This document shows, piece after piece, positions 1 to 9,013 of a stretch of DNA of 64,000 nucleotides. Source of the DNA: Pandoraea sputorum (GTDB lineage: Bacteria; Pseudomonadota; Gammaproteobacteria; Burkholderiales; Burkholderiaceae); contig NZ_CP010431.2 of NCBI RefSeq assembly GCF_000814845.2, forward strand, positions 930,001-994,000. Direction: 5' to 3'. The translations under genes were made by a program, and so were the position numbers. The notes below the pieces were generated by a model. It made no database searches. It worked only from the letters and a program-made list of their open reading frames with translations, and was not told the DNA's origin. Each line of letters opens with the position of its first letter. The stretch's first letter is position 1.

Positions 1-855
1 AAAAAGCCAATGGCCGCCGGCAAGTCCCGCAATCTCGTAGAACGCCGTCTCCGGCGTCCCAGTCTGCCGCCCCGCACCAAGGTCGGCGGCAATCCACGTT
101 TGCAGTATGAACAGCGCGCCTACAACGAATAGCGATGCAATCGTTGCTCGTCCGACGATGCGCCTGTCGCCGCCGCGAACCTCTTCGGACATCGTCGAGA
201 TGGCATCGAAGCCAAGAAATGAAACCGCCGCGACGGAGACTGCCGAGAACATCGAGGACAGGCTGAACGCCGCTGGCTGATACCAGGGGTTCATCGTCAG
301 TTTTCCCGAACCGACATGACCGCCATACAGCGCGTGCAGCCCAGCCGCGCAAAACACGGTCAACACCACCAACTGAAACGCCAGAAGCCACTTGCTCGCG
401 CGCGCCGTGAACTCCACCCCGAGTAGGTTGATGCCGGTGCCTACGCAAGTGAACAGCAGAATCCAGATCCAGCGCGGCAGCTCAGGGAACATCGGCGCTA
501 ACGCGGCCGCGCTACCAATGTAGAGCAAGGACGGAATCAGGATGTAGTCGAGCAGGATCAACCAGCCGGCCATAAATCCTACTGTCGGGCCTATCCCGCG
601 CTGGGCATAGGTATAGACCGAGCCTGCCAGCGGAAAGACGGCCGACATCGACTGATAGCTGAGTGCCGTCAGCGACATGGCGAGCACACCCAGCAAGTAG
701 GCGAGCGCGACCATCCCGTGCGAAGCATCGGCCACGAATCCATAAATCCCGAAGGGCGAGACCGGGATCATCCATAACATCCCATAGACGATCAGATCCC
801 GAAACCCCAGGGACCGCTTGAGTTCCTGCGCATATCCAAACGACTCGACTTCCAT
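1..855 (-). CDS. APC-family amino acid/polyamine permease, 3'-truncated by window
   Basis: Inner-membrane permease of the amino acid-polyamine-organocation superfamily. The first 285 residues are in the window and the C-terminal part lies beyond base 1. I translated it by hand from the complement: it opens MEVESFGYAQELKRS, then runs of hydrophobic residues form about seven membrane spans. An early segment resembling the PuuP putrescine importer (FGIYGFVAD, then AYLLG, then FPLAGSVYTYAQ) suggests an amine or amino acid substrate. The start at 855 is preceded by AGGAG at good spacing. It diverges from the catabolic genes that begin at 1100, so it is probably their uptake system. The family assignment is firm; the substrate is inference. 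Confidence 0.85.
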   Translation of the reverse strand, partial: MEVESFGYAQELKRSLGFRDLIVYGMLWMIPVSPFGIYGFVADASHGMVALAYLLGVLAMSLTALSYQSMSAVFPLAGSVYTYAQRGIGPTVGFMAGWLILLDYILIPSLLYIGSAAALAPMFPELPRWIWILLFTCVGTGINLLGVEFTARASKWLLAFQLVVLTVFCAAGLHALYGGHVGSGKLTMNPWYQPAAFSLSSMFSAVSVAAVSFLGFDAISTMSEEVRGGDRRIVGRATIASLFVVGALFILQTWIAADLGAGRQTGTPETAFYEIAGLAGGHWLF

Positions 856-932
856 AGGGTCACCTCTCCTCAATACTCGGTCTGTGCCGACGAACCGCAC
901 TTCAGGGTGCGGGAGTAGAGACTACTTGAATG

Positions 933-948
933 AAAATTTTAGTACAAA
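933..948. promoter_or_regulatory. AT-rich motif shared with the porin promoter
   Basis: In the 244-base divergent gap between the permease and the amidohydrolase-like gene, the complement reads TTGTACT followed by an A/T run. The same TTGTACT plus A/T run occurs at 7802-7815 upstream of the porin. Sharing across two promoters of one catabolic island suggests one regulator, perhaps the RpiR protein encoded at 6736-7611. The rest of the gap is very AT-rich and holds no gene. Confidence 0.3.
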
Positions 949-1099
949 TAGTAGTAAACACTTAGAAAAGAAATTTATTTTTCCTTTCGAGGAAAGTGCT
1001 AGCATTTGATCATCGTTTTTCATTTTGTATTTTTTGTGATTTTATGAAAATAATTATTCACGCCCACATCCCCCAGCGGCCCAATCAAGGCGGTGCTGC

Positions 1100-2005
1100 G
1101 TGAGCTCGCTCATGGAATCACCATCGTCGACGTCGTCCCGCCTCTTGGGCACGTTGGATCCAGCCCCCGCACAAATTGTCCGCGGTGTCAGTGCCGACTG
1201 GTTCATCGTGTCCGATCATGCGTCGAAGGTTGTCCCTCGCACGCTCGGCGGTCTGGGGCTGCGCGCACAGGACATCGAATCGCATATCGGCTGGGATATC
1301 GGTATGCAGCAAGTCGCGCGCCGGGTGGCCGAGCGTCTCGACGCAACGTTGGTCGAGGCAGGCTTCTCCAGGCTAGTCATCGACTGCAATCGCTACCCCG
1401 AGGACCCTGCGTCCATTCCAGAAACCTCGGGTGGGATTGCTGTGCCGGGCAATCGCGGGCTGACGGCACGAGACCGCGAGCAACGCATCAATGAAATTCT
1501 TGTGCCGTATCAACATACGGTGGCAACGGAGCTCGCGCAGGTCGTGGCACGCGGTGGCACCCCAGTGTTTCTCTCGCTGCACTCGTGTACACCCTACTGG
1601 CAGGGGCAACATCGTCCGTGGGAAATTGGCATTAGCTGGTCGGGCGACGAGCGCGTTGCCAGGCCGGTCATCGAGCGCTTACAGGCACGTCCGGATATTT
1701 GTACGGGAGATAACCAACCGTACGCGCTCGACATTGGCATCGATTTCACCACGCCGGAGCACGCCATCCGGCGCGGCCTGGCGCACCTTCAGGTCGAGTT
1801 TCGGCAGGACCTGATCGCCGATGCGGTAGGTGCCATTTACTGGGCTGACATGCTCGTCGATGCACTGCTTGAGTGTCGTCGCGATTACGGGCGACATTGG
1901 CAACGCGCCGACCAGAACCTGACGGCGTTGTTGCCGCAAGCCAGCCTGCTGACACGCGCTGCGCCCGCCACAGCGAAAGGAGAACACGACGATGCGCGCT
2001 CGTGA
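1100..2005 (+). CDS. N-formylglutamate amidohydrolase family protein
   Basis: A 301-residue member of the N-formylglutamate amidohydrolase family (zinc-dependent deformylases or amidases, the HutG-type last step of some histidine pathways). Seen in the sequence are SDHASKVVP near residue 37, HIGWDIG near residue 62 and LSLHSCTPYW near residue 154, all typical family blocks. A GTG start at 1100 has AAGGCGG upstream; an ATG at 1112 is an alternative. It overlaps the start of the next gene by 14 bases, so the two are translationally coupled. Because the neighbours are an amine dehydrogenase and a glutamine synthetase-like ligase, it may hydrolyse an N-acyl amino acid made in that pathway rather than formylglutamate itself; that is inference. 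Confidence 0.8.
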   Translation: MSSLMESPSSTSSRLLGTLDPAPAQIVRGVSADWFIVSDHASKVVPRTLGGLGLRAQDIESHIGWDIGMQQVARRVAERLDATLVEAGFSRLVIDCNRYPEDPASIPETSGGIAVPGNRGLTARDREQRINEILVPYQHTVATELAQVVARGGTPVFLSLHSCTPYWQGQHRPWEIGISWSGDERVARPVIERLQARPDICTGDNQPYALDIGIDFTTPEHAIRRGLAHLQVEFRQDLIADAVGAIYWADMLVDALLECRRDYGRHWQRADQNLTALLPQASLLTRAAPATAKGEHDDARS

Positions 2006-4088
2006 TCCACGCTTTGACATTCTTTTCGAGCCGGTGCAGATCGGCCCTGTCAAGACACGCAATCGCTTCTATCAGGTGCCGCACTGCAACGGCATGGGAC
2101 ACGTCCATCCCTCGGCCATGGCAGGCATGCGAGCGGTCAAGGCTGAGGGGGGATGGGGCGTCGTCTGCACTGAAGAATGCGAAATCAGTCCCTTGAGCGA
2201 GTTTTCGCCTTACATCGAAGCCAGATTGTGGGACGACCGGGATATTCCTGCTCTCGCGCGGATGGCGCAGGCGGTGCATGCCCACGGCTCTCTGGCTGGT
2301 ATCGAACTGGCGTTCAATGGCTATTCGGCACCGAACCGATTCAGTCGTGAAATTCCGTGGGCGCCGTCGGACACACCGGTGCGCGGCTACGACCCGATTC
2401 AGGCGCGTGCCATGACGCTTGCGGATATCCGGCAACTTCGGCAGTTGCACCGGGCGGCCGCATTGCGTGCGCGTGACGCAGGGTTCGACATTATCTACGT
2501 CTACGCCGGACACGATCTCGGGCTGCCTTTCCATTTTCTGACGCCACGCAATAACCGTCGTCAGGACGAGTACGGCGGCGCGGTTGAGAATCGGCTGCGC
2601 TTGTTGCGCGAGTTGATCGAAGACACGAAAGACGCTGTGGGAGATCGATGTGCCGTTGCCGTCCGGCTTGCGATAGACGAGCGTATGGGACGCGAAGGGC
2701 TGGAGCGTCAAGGCGACGGCGGGGAGATTTTTGCCACGCTTGCCGAACTCCCCGATCTGTGGGACGTCAACGTGGCCGACTGGTCCAACGACAGCATGAC
2801 GTCGCGCTTTTCGGAAGAAGGCTTTCAGGAGCAATTCCTGTTGGGACTCAAGGCGTTGACGACAAAGCCGGTAGTTGGCGTCGGGCGCTTCACGTCGCCG
2901 GACGCCATGGTCTCGCAAGTTCGTCGCGGCGTGATGGACCTCATTGGCGCAGCGCGCCCCTCCATCGCCGACCCATTTCTGCCCGAGAAAATCGACAGCG
3001 GACGCACGGACGAGATTCGCGAGTGCATCGGTTGCAACATCTGTGTGAGCAGCGACCACACGATGACACCGGTGCGGTGCACGCAGAATCCGACGATGGG
3101 CGAGGAGTGGCGTCGTGGGTGGCATCCTGAGCGAGTACCGCGTATCAGCGAACCCGCAAGAACCTTGGTCGTCGGCGGTGGCCCTGCGGGCCTGGAGTGC
3201 GCCCGCGTGCTCGCCGAACGGGGATATGACGTGGCGCTGGTCGACGCCGCCCGCGACCTTGGGGGGCGAGTGACACGCGAAGCGCGTCTGCCGGGGCTCT
3301 CCGCCTGGATCCGGGTCATCGACTACCGCTTGGAAGCATTGCGCCGCCTGCCAAACGTCGAGATCTATCAGGAAAGTCCCGTGGGGGCGGACGACGTGCG
3401 CGAATTCGACGCCGACCACGTTTTTGTGGCAACCGGGTCGCACTGGCGCCGCGACGGGCTCGGCCGAGCCCTGCGCTCCCCACTTGCGCAGACAGCCTTG
3501 CCAGTGATTACGCCTGACGACGTCATGGCCGGCGGCACCATCCCCTCACCGGTCGTGCTGTTCGACGACGATCACTACTACATGGGCAGCGTGATGGCCG
3601 AACTGCTGCGCTCGCGCGGCGTGGAGGTGATTTTCGTCACACCGGCCGCCGATGTCGCGACGTGGACGCATAACACATTGGAGCAATCTCGCATCCAACG
3701 ACGCCTCATCGAACTTGACGTGCGCATCGTGGCTTCGCATTCAATCACTGGTGTGGGCGACGATCACGTGACGCTGGCCTGCGAATACACAGGACGCACG
3801 CACGACGTCCCGGCGGCATCGCTGCTGTTGGTGACATCCCGCGCGCCGCAACGGAGCCTGTATGACGCACTTGAGGCACAAAGTCAGCAAACAGGCGATG
3901 CGTCCGGAACGTCGCTGCATCTGATCGGCGACGGGCTTGCGCCGGGGACCATCGCGGCAGCGGTCTATTCGGGGCATCGCGCCGCAAGAGAGCTTGGGAT
4001 GGCACCGCAGACGTTGATGTTCCGTCGCGAGATTCCGGCGCTCGGCGAATTCCCGTTTCCTGTTCGCCCCTCGACAGATCGCCAGTGA
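1992..4088 (+). CDS. Trimethylamine/histamine dehydrogenase-family iron-sulfur flavoprotein
   Basis: A 698-residue oxidoreductase that aligns by eye with trimethylamine dehydrogenase from end to end: FMN-binding TIM barrel (1-340), a 4Fe-4S site and a dinucleotide-binding domain (GGGPAG at 395-400). Cys32 in FYQVPHC matches the cysteine that carries covalent FMN. Cys345, Cys348, Cys351 and Cys363 match the cluster ligands. Tyr171, His174 and Asp267 match the catalytic triad. Of the three aromatic residues that hold trimethylammonium, only Trp264 is kept; the other two positions are Glu62 and Asp355. From memory, histamine dehydrogenase also has an acidic residue at the last site. The likely reaction is oxidative deamination of a primary amine or diamine, passing electrons to an electron-transfer flavoprotein. 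The start has AAAGGAG upstream. Confidence 0.85.
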   Translation: MRARDPRFDILFEPVQIGPVKTRNRFYQVPHCNGMGHVHPSAMAGMRAVKAEGGWGVVCTEECEISPLSEFSPYIEARLWDDRDIPALARMAQAVHAHGSLAGIELAFNGYSAPNRFSREIPWAPSDTPVRGYDPIQARAMTLADIRQLRQLHRAAALRARDAGFDIIYVYAGHDLGLPFHFLTPRNNRRQDEYGGAVENRLRLLRELIEDTKDAVGDRCAVAVRLAIDERMGREGLERQGDGGEIFATLAELPDLWDVNVADWSNDSMTSRFSEEGFQEQFLLGLKALTTKPVVGVGRFTSPDAMVSQVRRGVMDLIGAARPSIADPFLPEKIDSGRTDEIRECIGCNICVSSDHTMTPVRCTQNPTMGEEWRRGWHPERVPRISEPARTLVVGGGPAGLECARVLAERGYDVALVDAARDLGGRVTREARLPGLSAWIRVIDYRLEALRRLPNVEIYQESPVGADDVREFDADHVFVATGSHWRRDGLGRALRSPLAQTALPVITPDDVMAGGTIPSPVVLFDDDHYYMGSVMAELLRSRGVEVIFVTPAADVATWTHNTLEQSRIQRRLIELDVRIVASHSITGVGDDHVTLACEYTGRTHDVPAASLLLVTSRAPQRSLYDALEAQSQQTGDASGTSLHLIGDGLAPGTIAAAVYSGHRAARELGMAPQTLMFRREIPALGEFPFPVRPSTDRQ

Positions 4089-4173
4089 ATGGCAATGGCA
4101 TAGATCAACAAGATGTGCCGGAAGGCGCCAGTTCGGTGCCCGGACACGTGCGAAAAGCAGTACGGAGAGAGAA

Positions 4174-5484
4174 ATGAATAGCGATTTGGCAATGTTGACG
4201 TGGTGCGACCTGAACGGCCTCGCACGGTGCAGAGCGGTTCTGCAAGACGACCTGAGCGCCGTCAAGCGCAATGGCGTGGGTTGGCCGTCGGCCGGGCAGG
4301 CAATTCTGCCGTTTGGCACCGTGGCGGAAAATCCCTGGGGACCGATGGACGAGGTGCGTCAAGTGCCGGTGGGCGCAGGCGCTCAGATACCGGCAAGCGA
4401 CGGATGGCCCTCTTTCAACATGGTATTGACGCAGTCGATCACCAAGGACGGCACCCCCTGGGATTGCTGCGCACGCGCGTTCTGCGAGGCTGCCCTCTCG
4501 GCGTTGCGCGCAGAGACCGGATGGACGATGTTGAGTGCATTCGAATTCGAGTTCACAAGACTGGGTGAACCGGAGATCGCCTCACGTCCGGTCTATACCG
4601 TCGACGCGTTTCGCGCCTCTGCGAAGTTTTTCGATGCGGCGGTAGTCGCACTGCGCACTGCGAATCTGGATCCGCAGACCGTCGAGCCGGAATTTGGGAA
4701 GGGGCAGTTGGAAATCGCTTGTGGCCCAGCGCCGGGCGTGAGTGGCGCTGATCGTGCCGTGCTGGTTCGTGAAGTCCTGCGCGAAGTGGCTCGGCGTCAG
4801 AACATCAAACTCACGTTCTCGCCCAAACCCGCGCCAGACGCTGTGGGGAACGGCCAGCATGTGCATTTCAGCTTTGTCGATGCCGATGGCCATCCGGTGC
4901 TGTACGAAGCGCATTCGCCGTCACTCATTTCGGAGAAGGCCGGTGCGTTTGTGGCTGGGATCATGGCGCACGTCAACGCCATCTGCGCCATCGCGGCACC
5001 GGCACCAGTGTCGTATCAACGCCTGGGGCCGCATCACTGGAGTTGCGGATATAGCTCGTTTGGTGTGCAAAACCGCGAGGCGGCGGTGCGTGTGTGCCCC
5101 CCGGCATCTCACAACGAGAAGGATCGCGCACGCGCCATCAATCTCGAATTCCGTGCGCCCGACGCATTGAGCAACCCCTATCTGCTCATCGGTATTCTCG
5201 CCTACGCCGGGCTCGATGGCATCCGTCGAAAGCTTGCCACGCCGCCGCTCGTCGATCGTGATCCGGCAGATATGACGGATGCCGAGCGTGCGTCGTTGGG
5301 CATCACGCCGTTGCCCGCGACGCTTGGCGAGGCGCTGGACGCGCTCCAGGCAGACGAGATGGCCGCGCAATGGTTATCCCCGACCCTGCTCGACGCGTAC
5401 ATCAAGATCAAACGCGATGAAATTGCCGCGATGGACGGGCGTACGCCCGAAGCCGTTTGCGACATTTATCGCGATATTTACTGA
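4174..5484 (+). CDS. Glutamine synthetase-like gamma-glutamyl ligase
   Basis: A 436-residue protein of the glutamine synthetase superfamily. The signature region NGQHVHFSF lies at residues 226-234, and NLEFRAPD followed by NPYL lies near residue 323, matching the ATP/metal-binding barrel of the family. It is not housekeeping GlnA: the N-terminal half is divergent, and family members in catabolic loci (PuuA, GlnT, the FluG C-terminal half) ligate glutamate to an amine. The start at 4174 has GGAGAGAG at good spacing. It sits 85 bases after the amine dehydrogenase and 18 bases before an amidohydrolase related to the other half of FluG. The amine that it acts on is not evident from sequence. Confidence 0.85.
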   Translation: MNSDLAMLTWCDLNGLARCRAVLQDDLSAVKRNGVGWPSAGQAILPFGTVAENPWGPMDEVRQVPVGAGAQIPASDGWPSFNMVLTQSITKDGTPWDCCARAFCEAALSALRAETGWTMLSAFEFEFTRLGEPEIASRPVYTVDAFRASAKFFDAAVVALRTANLDPQTVEPEFGKGQLEIACGPAPGVSGADRAVLVREVLREVARRQNIKLTFSPKPAPDAVGNGQHVHFSFVDADGHPVLYEAHSPSLISEKAGAFVAGIMAHVNAICAIAAPAPVSYQRLGPHHWSCGYSSFGVQNREAAVRVCPPASHNEKDRARAINLEFRAPDALSNPYLLIGILAYAGLDGIRRKLATPPLVDRDPADMTDAERASLGITPLPATLGEALDALQADEMAAQWLSPTLLDAYIKIKRDEIAAMDGRTPEAVCDIYRDIY

Positions 5485-5502
5485 CCCCATGCAGACGACA
5501 TC

Positions 5503-6636
5503 ATGATTGATATCAACCACCCATTGATCGACCACCATTGCCACGGGACCATTCGCGCTCCGCTCGATCGCACCGGATTCGAGGCACTTCTCTCCGAGAG
5601 CTACATGCCACCGCCCGAGGGCGCGTCGCAGTTCGACAAACCGCTGGGACTTCTCATTCGTCGACACTGCGCACCGGTTCTCGATCTCGAACCGTTCGCT
5701 ACGCCGCAAGCCTACGTCGAGCGTCGTCAGGCGTTGGGCGTTGAGGAAGTCGGACGCCGTCTGTTACGCGCCTCCGGAATCGGCATGTATCTGGTCGATA
5801 CCGGTCACCGCTCCGCGCGGCTGACAGATGTTGCCGGTGTCGCCGAGTTGGCCAATGCGCCGGCGCGTGAAGTCGTGCGCATCGAGTCGGTTATCGAGGG
5901 GGTAGCACGCGAAGGTGGGGACGCTGCGACGTTCGCACAGCGTTGCGAGGCCGAACTTCGTGCGCGTTGTGTCAATGCGGTCGGGCTCAAGAGTGTTGTG
6001 GCTTACCGCTCGACGTTCAAGATCGACCAAACCCGCCCTAGCCCTCAGGAAGTGGAGGCGGCTGCATCGCGCTGGCTGTCGTCGCTCGGTGACGAGGCTC
6101 CGCGGCTGAGCGACACGGTGCTGCTGCGCTTCGGCCTGTGGATGGGAATCGACGTATGCCGCGAAAAGCGCTTCCCGCTGCAACTGCACGTCGGCTTTGG
6201 TGACCCCGATGTCTACATGCATGCGTGCGATCCGACGCATTTCACCGATTTTCTCAAAGCCACCGAGCCGTTGGGCGTGCCCATCACACTTCTGCACAAC
6301 TACCCGTTCATCCGGGAAGCGGGTTGGCTCGCGGAGATCTTTCAGCACGTGTACTACGACGTCGGCGCCATCCTGAACTTCCTCGGACCGTCGGCGTTGA
6401 GCGCGATGCGTCACGCGATGGAAATGGGACCGTTCTACAAACAGTTGTTCAGTTCGGATGCCTTCGGGTTACCCGAATTGCATTACCTGGGCGCTGTGCA
6501 GTTCCGAATCATGCTCGGGCGGGTGCTCGACAGCTGGATTGCGGACGGTGCTTGCACGCTTGCAGACGCCGAGCGCATTGCCGAGGCGATTTCCGTTGGC
6601 AACGCCCAGCGAATCTATCCGCTGACTGGGGCATGA
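5503..6636 (+). CDS. FluG N-terminal-type amidohydrolase
   Basis: A 377-residue metal-dependent hydrolase of the amidohydrolase superfamily (TIM barrel). The opening DHHCHG at residues 10-15 is the first metal-binding motif. LQLHVGFGD near residue 221, a histidine in LLHNYPF, and FSSDAFG near residue 321 give the later histidine and aspartate ligands. In fungi the same kind of domain is fused in front of a glutamine synthetase domain (FluG); here the two are adjacent genes. By association it may hydrolyse a gamma-glutamyl product or an imidazole/lactam ring. The start at 5503 lies 18 bases beyond the previous stop, with no strong Shine-Dalgarno, so coupled translation is likely. Confidence 0.8.
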   Translation: MIDINHPLIDHHCHGTIRAPLDRTGFEALLSESYMPPPEGASQFDKPLGLLIRRHCAPVLDLEPFATPQAYVERRQALGVEEVGRRLLRASGIGMYLVDTGHRSARLTDVAGVAELANAPAREVVRIESVIEGVAREGGDAATFAQRCEAELRARCVNAVGLKSVVAYRSTFKIDQTRPSPQEVEAAASRWLSSLGDEAPRLSDTVLLRFGLWMGIDVCREKRFPLQLHVGFGDPDVYMHACDPTHFTDFLKATEPLGVPITLLHNYPFIREAGWLAEIFQHVYYDVGAILNFLGPSALSAMRHAMEMGPFYKQLFSSDAFGLPELHYLGAVQFRIMLGRVLDSWIADGACTLADAERIAEAISVGNAQRIYPLTGA

Positions 6637-6735
6637 GCGCATCACACATAGGCAGATAAGTAATACCGTGTGAGCTGCGCGAGGCAATGGTTTGATGCAC
6701 TCGCCCGATGAAGCGTGGGGGTCGAGCGAGTGCGT

Positions 6736-7611
6736 CTATTTTCTCAACAGATGCTCCACGCCAGCGGCTTCGCGAATACCTTCCAATCGAGTAATGCGGT
6801 TATGTGCATCTTGTCCAAGGCGAATGAACAGTTGCTGGCATATGAAGTCGATGAATGCCAGTACGCTGACGAACGAATCGAACGGCACGCCACTGCGCGT
6901 GTGGCACACGAACACCTGATGCGCGTTCTTTACAGCTGGCGACATGTAAGGGTCTGTCACGAGTACGATCTGCGCTTTGCGTGCGGCCGCCGCCGCCACG
7001 AAGTCCGCCGTGTCCTGCTGATAGCGCCGGAAGTCGAAGGCGACGAGCGTAGCGCGCGAATCGAGGTCTGCTAGCAGGTCTACGGCGGCACCATCGATGC
7101 CGCTGATATGCACTGTTTTTGCGCGCAGATTGTGTATGAGCTGTCGGAAGTACAGTGCCAGCGATCCGGTCTGACGTCCTCCCACGAAATAGATGGTGCG
7201 CTTGGCGTCAGCCAATTGGTCGACGAGTGCTTCGACCTCGCTGGGGTCCGTTGCGCTCATCGTGTCCGTCACGAGTTGGGTAAACAGCTTGAGCGCCGCG
7301 TCCGCGCCTTCTCCTTCGGAGAGTTGATCGGGCAGCGTCTCGAAAAGCGCCCCAGGCGAGGCAAAGCGAGCGACGACATCGGCGTGAAGCCCTCGCTGGA
7401 ACTCGGCGAAGTTTCCGTAACCGAGCGTTTCGGCGAATCGCGACACGGTCGCGGGACTTACGCCGGAGGCTGCGGCGATCTCCACCACTGTCTTGAGTCC
7501 AGTGATTGGAAAGTCCGCGATCAACGTCATCGCGACACGTCGTTCGGCGGGACTGAGCGTCTGCATGGCACTACGCATACGCTCTAGTAATGTTTGGTCA
7601 TTTTTTTTCAT
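6736..7611 (-). CDS. RpiR-family transcriptional regulator
   Basis: A 291-residue regulator with an N-terminal RpiR helix-turn-helix (residues 1-80, with LSPAERRVA and SGVSPATVSRFAETLGY) and a C-terminal SIS sugar/phosphosugar-binding fold (IYFVGGRQTGSLA). I chose the ATG at 7611 (MKKND) over the upstream TTG at 7668 because the family usually begins close to the HTH; neither has a clear ribosome site. It is transcribed convergently to the FluG-like pair and divergently from the porin, so it is the probable controller of the island. The ligand is unknown. RpiR proteins of amino acid/amine loci need not bind sugars. Confidence 0.85.
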   Translation of the reverse strand: MKKNDQTLLERMRSAMQTLSPAERRVAMTLIADFPITGLKTVVEIAAASGVSPATVSRFAETLGYGNFAEFQRGLHADVVARFASPGALFETLPDQLSEGEGADAALKLFTQLVTDTMSATDPSEVEALVDQLADAKRTIYFVGGRQTGSLALYFRQLIHNLRAKTVHISGIDGAAVDLLADLDSRATLVAFDFRRYQQDTADFVAAAAARKAQIVLVTDPYMSPAVKNAHQVFVCHTRSGVPFDSFVSVLAFIDFICQQLFIRLGQDAHNRITRLEGIREAAGVEHLLRK

Positions 7612-7778
7612 ATAAGTAAGTGTAACACCCGATGAAAAATTTATTTCCTCAGCATACGCTTGAATCAAGGGTCAGCACATCAATTGCTGATTGACGTTTT
7701 CCGGTGCAAGGAATGGTAGCAAGTCCGCGATGCCACGTGTAACGCTCACGTCCCTGAACAAAAGGCGTAGTTTTTTAA

Positions 7779-7815
7779 AAAAATAAGTAGTTAAAAATTA
7801 GTTGTACTTATTTTT
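7779..7815. promoter_or_regulatory. Perfect 11-bp inverted repeat, probable operator
   Basis: AAAAATAAGTA at 7779-7789 and its exact complement TACTTATTTTT at 7805-7815 are separated by 15 bases. They lie in the AT-rich divergent region between the RpiR gene and the porin (7612-7898). The right arm also carries the TTGTACT motif seen upstream of the permease. A related AAGTAAGTGT stretch lies next to the RpiR start. Position and symmetry suggest a regulator site for the porin-symporter-amidase transcript. Confidence 0.45.
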
Positions 7816-7898
7816 GTGGAAACCGTACCCCACGGCGCAGCACACGACCGGCACATCTTGAAAACGTGCTGGCGTCATCGCAAGGACAGGAGAAGATC

Positions 7899-9002
7899 GT
7901 GAAGCGATTGGCCGTTGTAGGGGTATTGGGAGCGCTTTTTTCATTGGGCGCTGAAGCACAAAGCAGTGTGACGTTATACGGATTGATCGACAGTGGATTG
8001 ACGTATGCAAGCAATGATGGCGGGAAAAGCGTGTGGAAAGCGGTGAGTGGCGTTCCGGTGGGAAGCAACTACGGTTTCAAGGGCAGTGAGGACTTAGGTG
8101 GGGGACTGTCGGCGGTGTTCCAGCTTGAGAACGGTTTCGACGGATTCACTGGCAACGGGTCGGGCAGGGCATTCAATCGGCAGGCAAAGATGGGGCTGTC
8201 CAGCAAGACGTTGGGAACCCTGACGTTCGGCCGGCAATACGACTCGATTGTCGATTTCGTCGCTCCCTATACATCCAATGGTGCCTACGCTGGTTGGTAT
8301 TTTTCGCACCCGCAGGACGTGGACAACACGGACAACGGTTTCATCGTGAGCAATTCGGTGAAGTATCGGAGCATCGATTACAACGGACTGTCGTTCGGCG
8401 GGCTGTATGCGTTCGGGAACGTCGTTGGCGACTTCCATCGCAACAGCGTATGGAGCGTCGGCGTGAACTATGCGAACGGCCCTCTCGGCTTCGGCGCGGC
8501 ATTTCTGCGAGCGGCGTCGCCCGGCACGGGACTCGACGGGTTCTACATGAACAGCGCTACCTATACCAACACCGTGTACGGCAAGTACTTGCCTAACGCC
8601 GAATACGAAAACATCGCGGGCGCAGGGGTAAGTTACGCATTCGGCAAGGCCAAGCTGATAACCAGCTTCACGAACACGGTGTTCGTAGGCGGTGCCTCCG
8701 GTCACAACGCCAGCTTCAAGAACGTCGAATTGGCGTTGGGCTATCAGCTCCGGCCTGAGTGGTATCTGCTTGGCTCATACACGTACACCTTCGGCAACGA
8801 CAACGCTACGGGCGACTCGCCGAAGTATCACCAAGTGAACTTCATGGCCGACTACCTTCTTTCCAAACGGACAGACATTTACATGATGGCCGTCTACCAG
8901 TTGGCTGCAGGCAGCGCGAGCGTCGCGCAGATCACAGGCTTCGGCGCGTCGTCTACCCGGGCGCAGGCAGCGTTTCGCCTCGGCCTGAAGCATACGTTCT
9001 GA
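7899..9002 (+). CDS. Gram-negative general porin (OmpC-like)
   Basis: A 367-residue outer-membrane porin of the betaproteobacterial trimeric type. It has a signal peptide of about 20 residues ending at GAEAQ, then SSVTLYGLIDSGLTY, the classic first strand. GSRAFNRQA and LTFGRQYD are typical internal blocks, and it ends with the beta-barrel signature LGLKHTF with a terminal phenylalanine. The GTG at 7899 is preferred because AGGAG precedes it by seven bases; a more upstream in-frame GTG would put extra charged residues before the signal peptide. Eleven bases separate it from the symporter gene, so it probably supplies the outer-membrane entry for the same substrate. Confidence 0.92.
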   Translation: MKRLAVVGVLGALFSLGAEAQSSVTLYGLIDSGLTYASNDGGKSVWKAVSGVPVGSNYGFKGSEDLGGGLSAVFQLENGFDGFTGNGSGRAFNRQAKMGLSSKTLGTLTFGRQYDSIVDFVAPYTSNGAYAGWYFSHPQDVDNTDNGFIVSNSVKYRSIDYNGLSFGGLYAFGNVVGDFHRNSVWSVGVNYANGPLGFGAAFLRAASPGTGLDGFYMNSATYTNTVYGKYLPNAEYENIAGAGVSYAFGKAKLITSFTNTVFVGGASGHNASFKNVELALGYQLRPEWYLLGSYTYTFGNDNATGDSPKYHQVNFMADYLLSKRTDIYMMAVYQLAAGSASVAQITGFGASSTRAQAAFRLGLKHTF

Positions 9003-9013
9003 GGTGAAGAATC

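Noticed and set aside
1746..3443. A 565-codon minus-strand frame opposite the amine dehydrogenase
   Set aside because: The plus-strand protein is clearly homologous to TMADH throughout.
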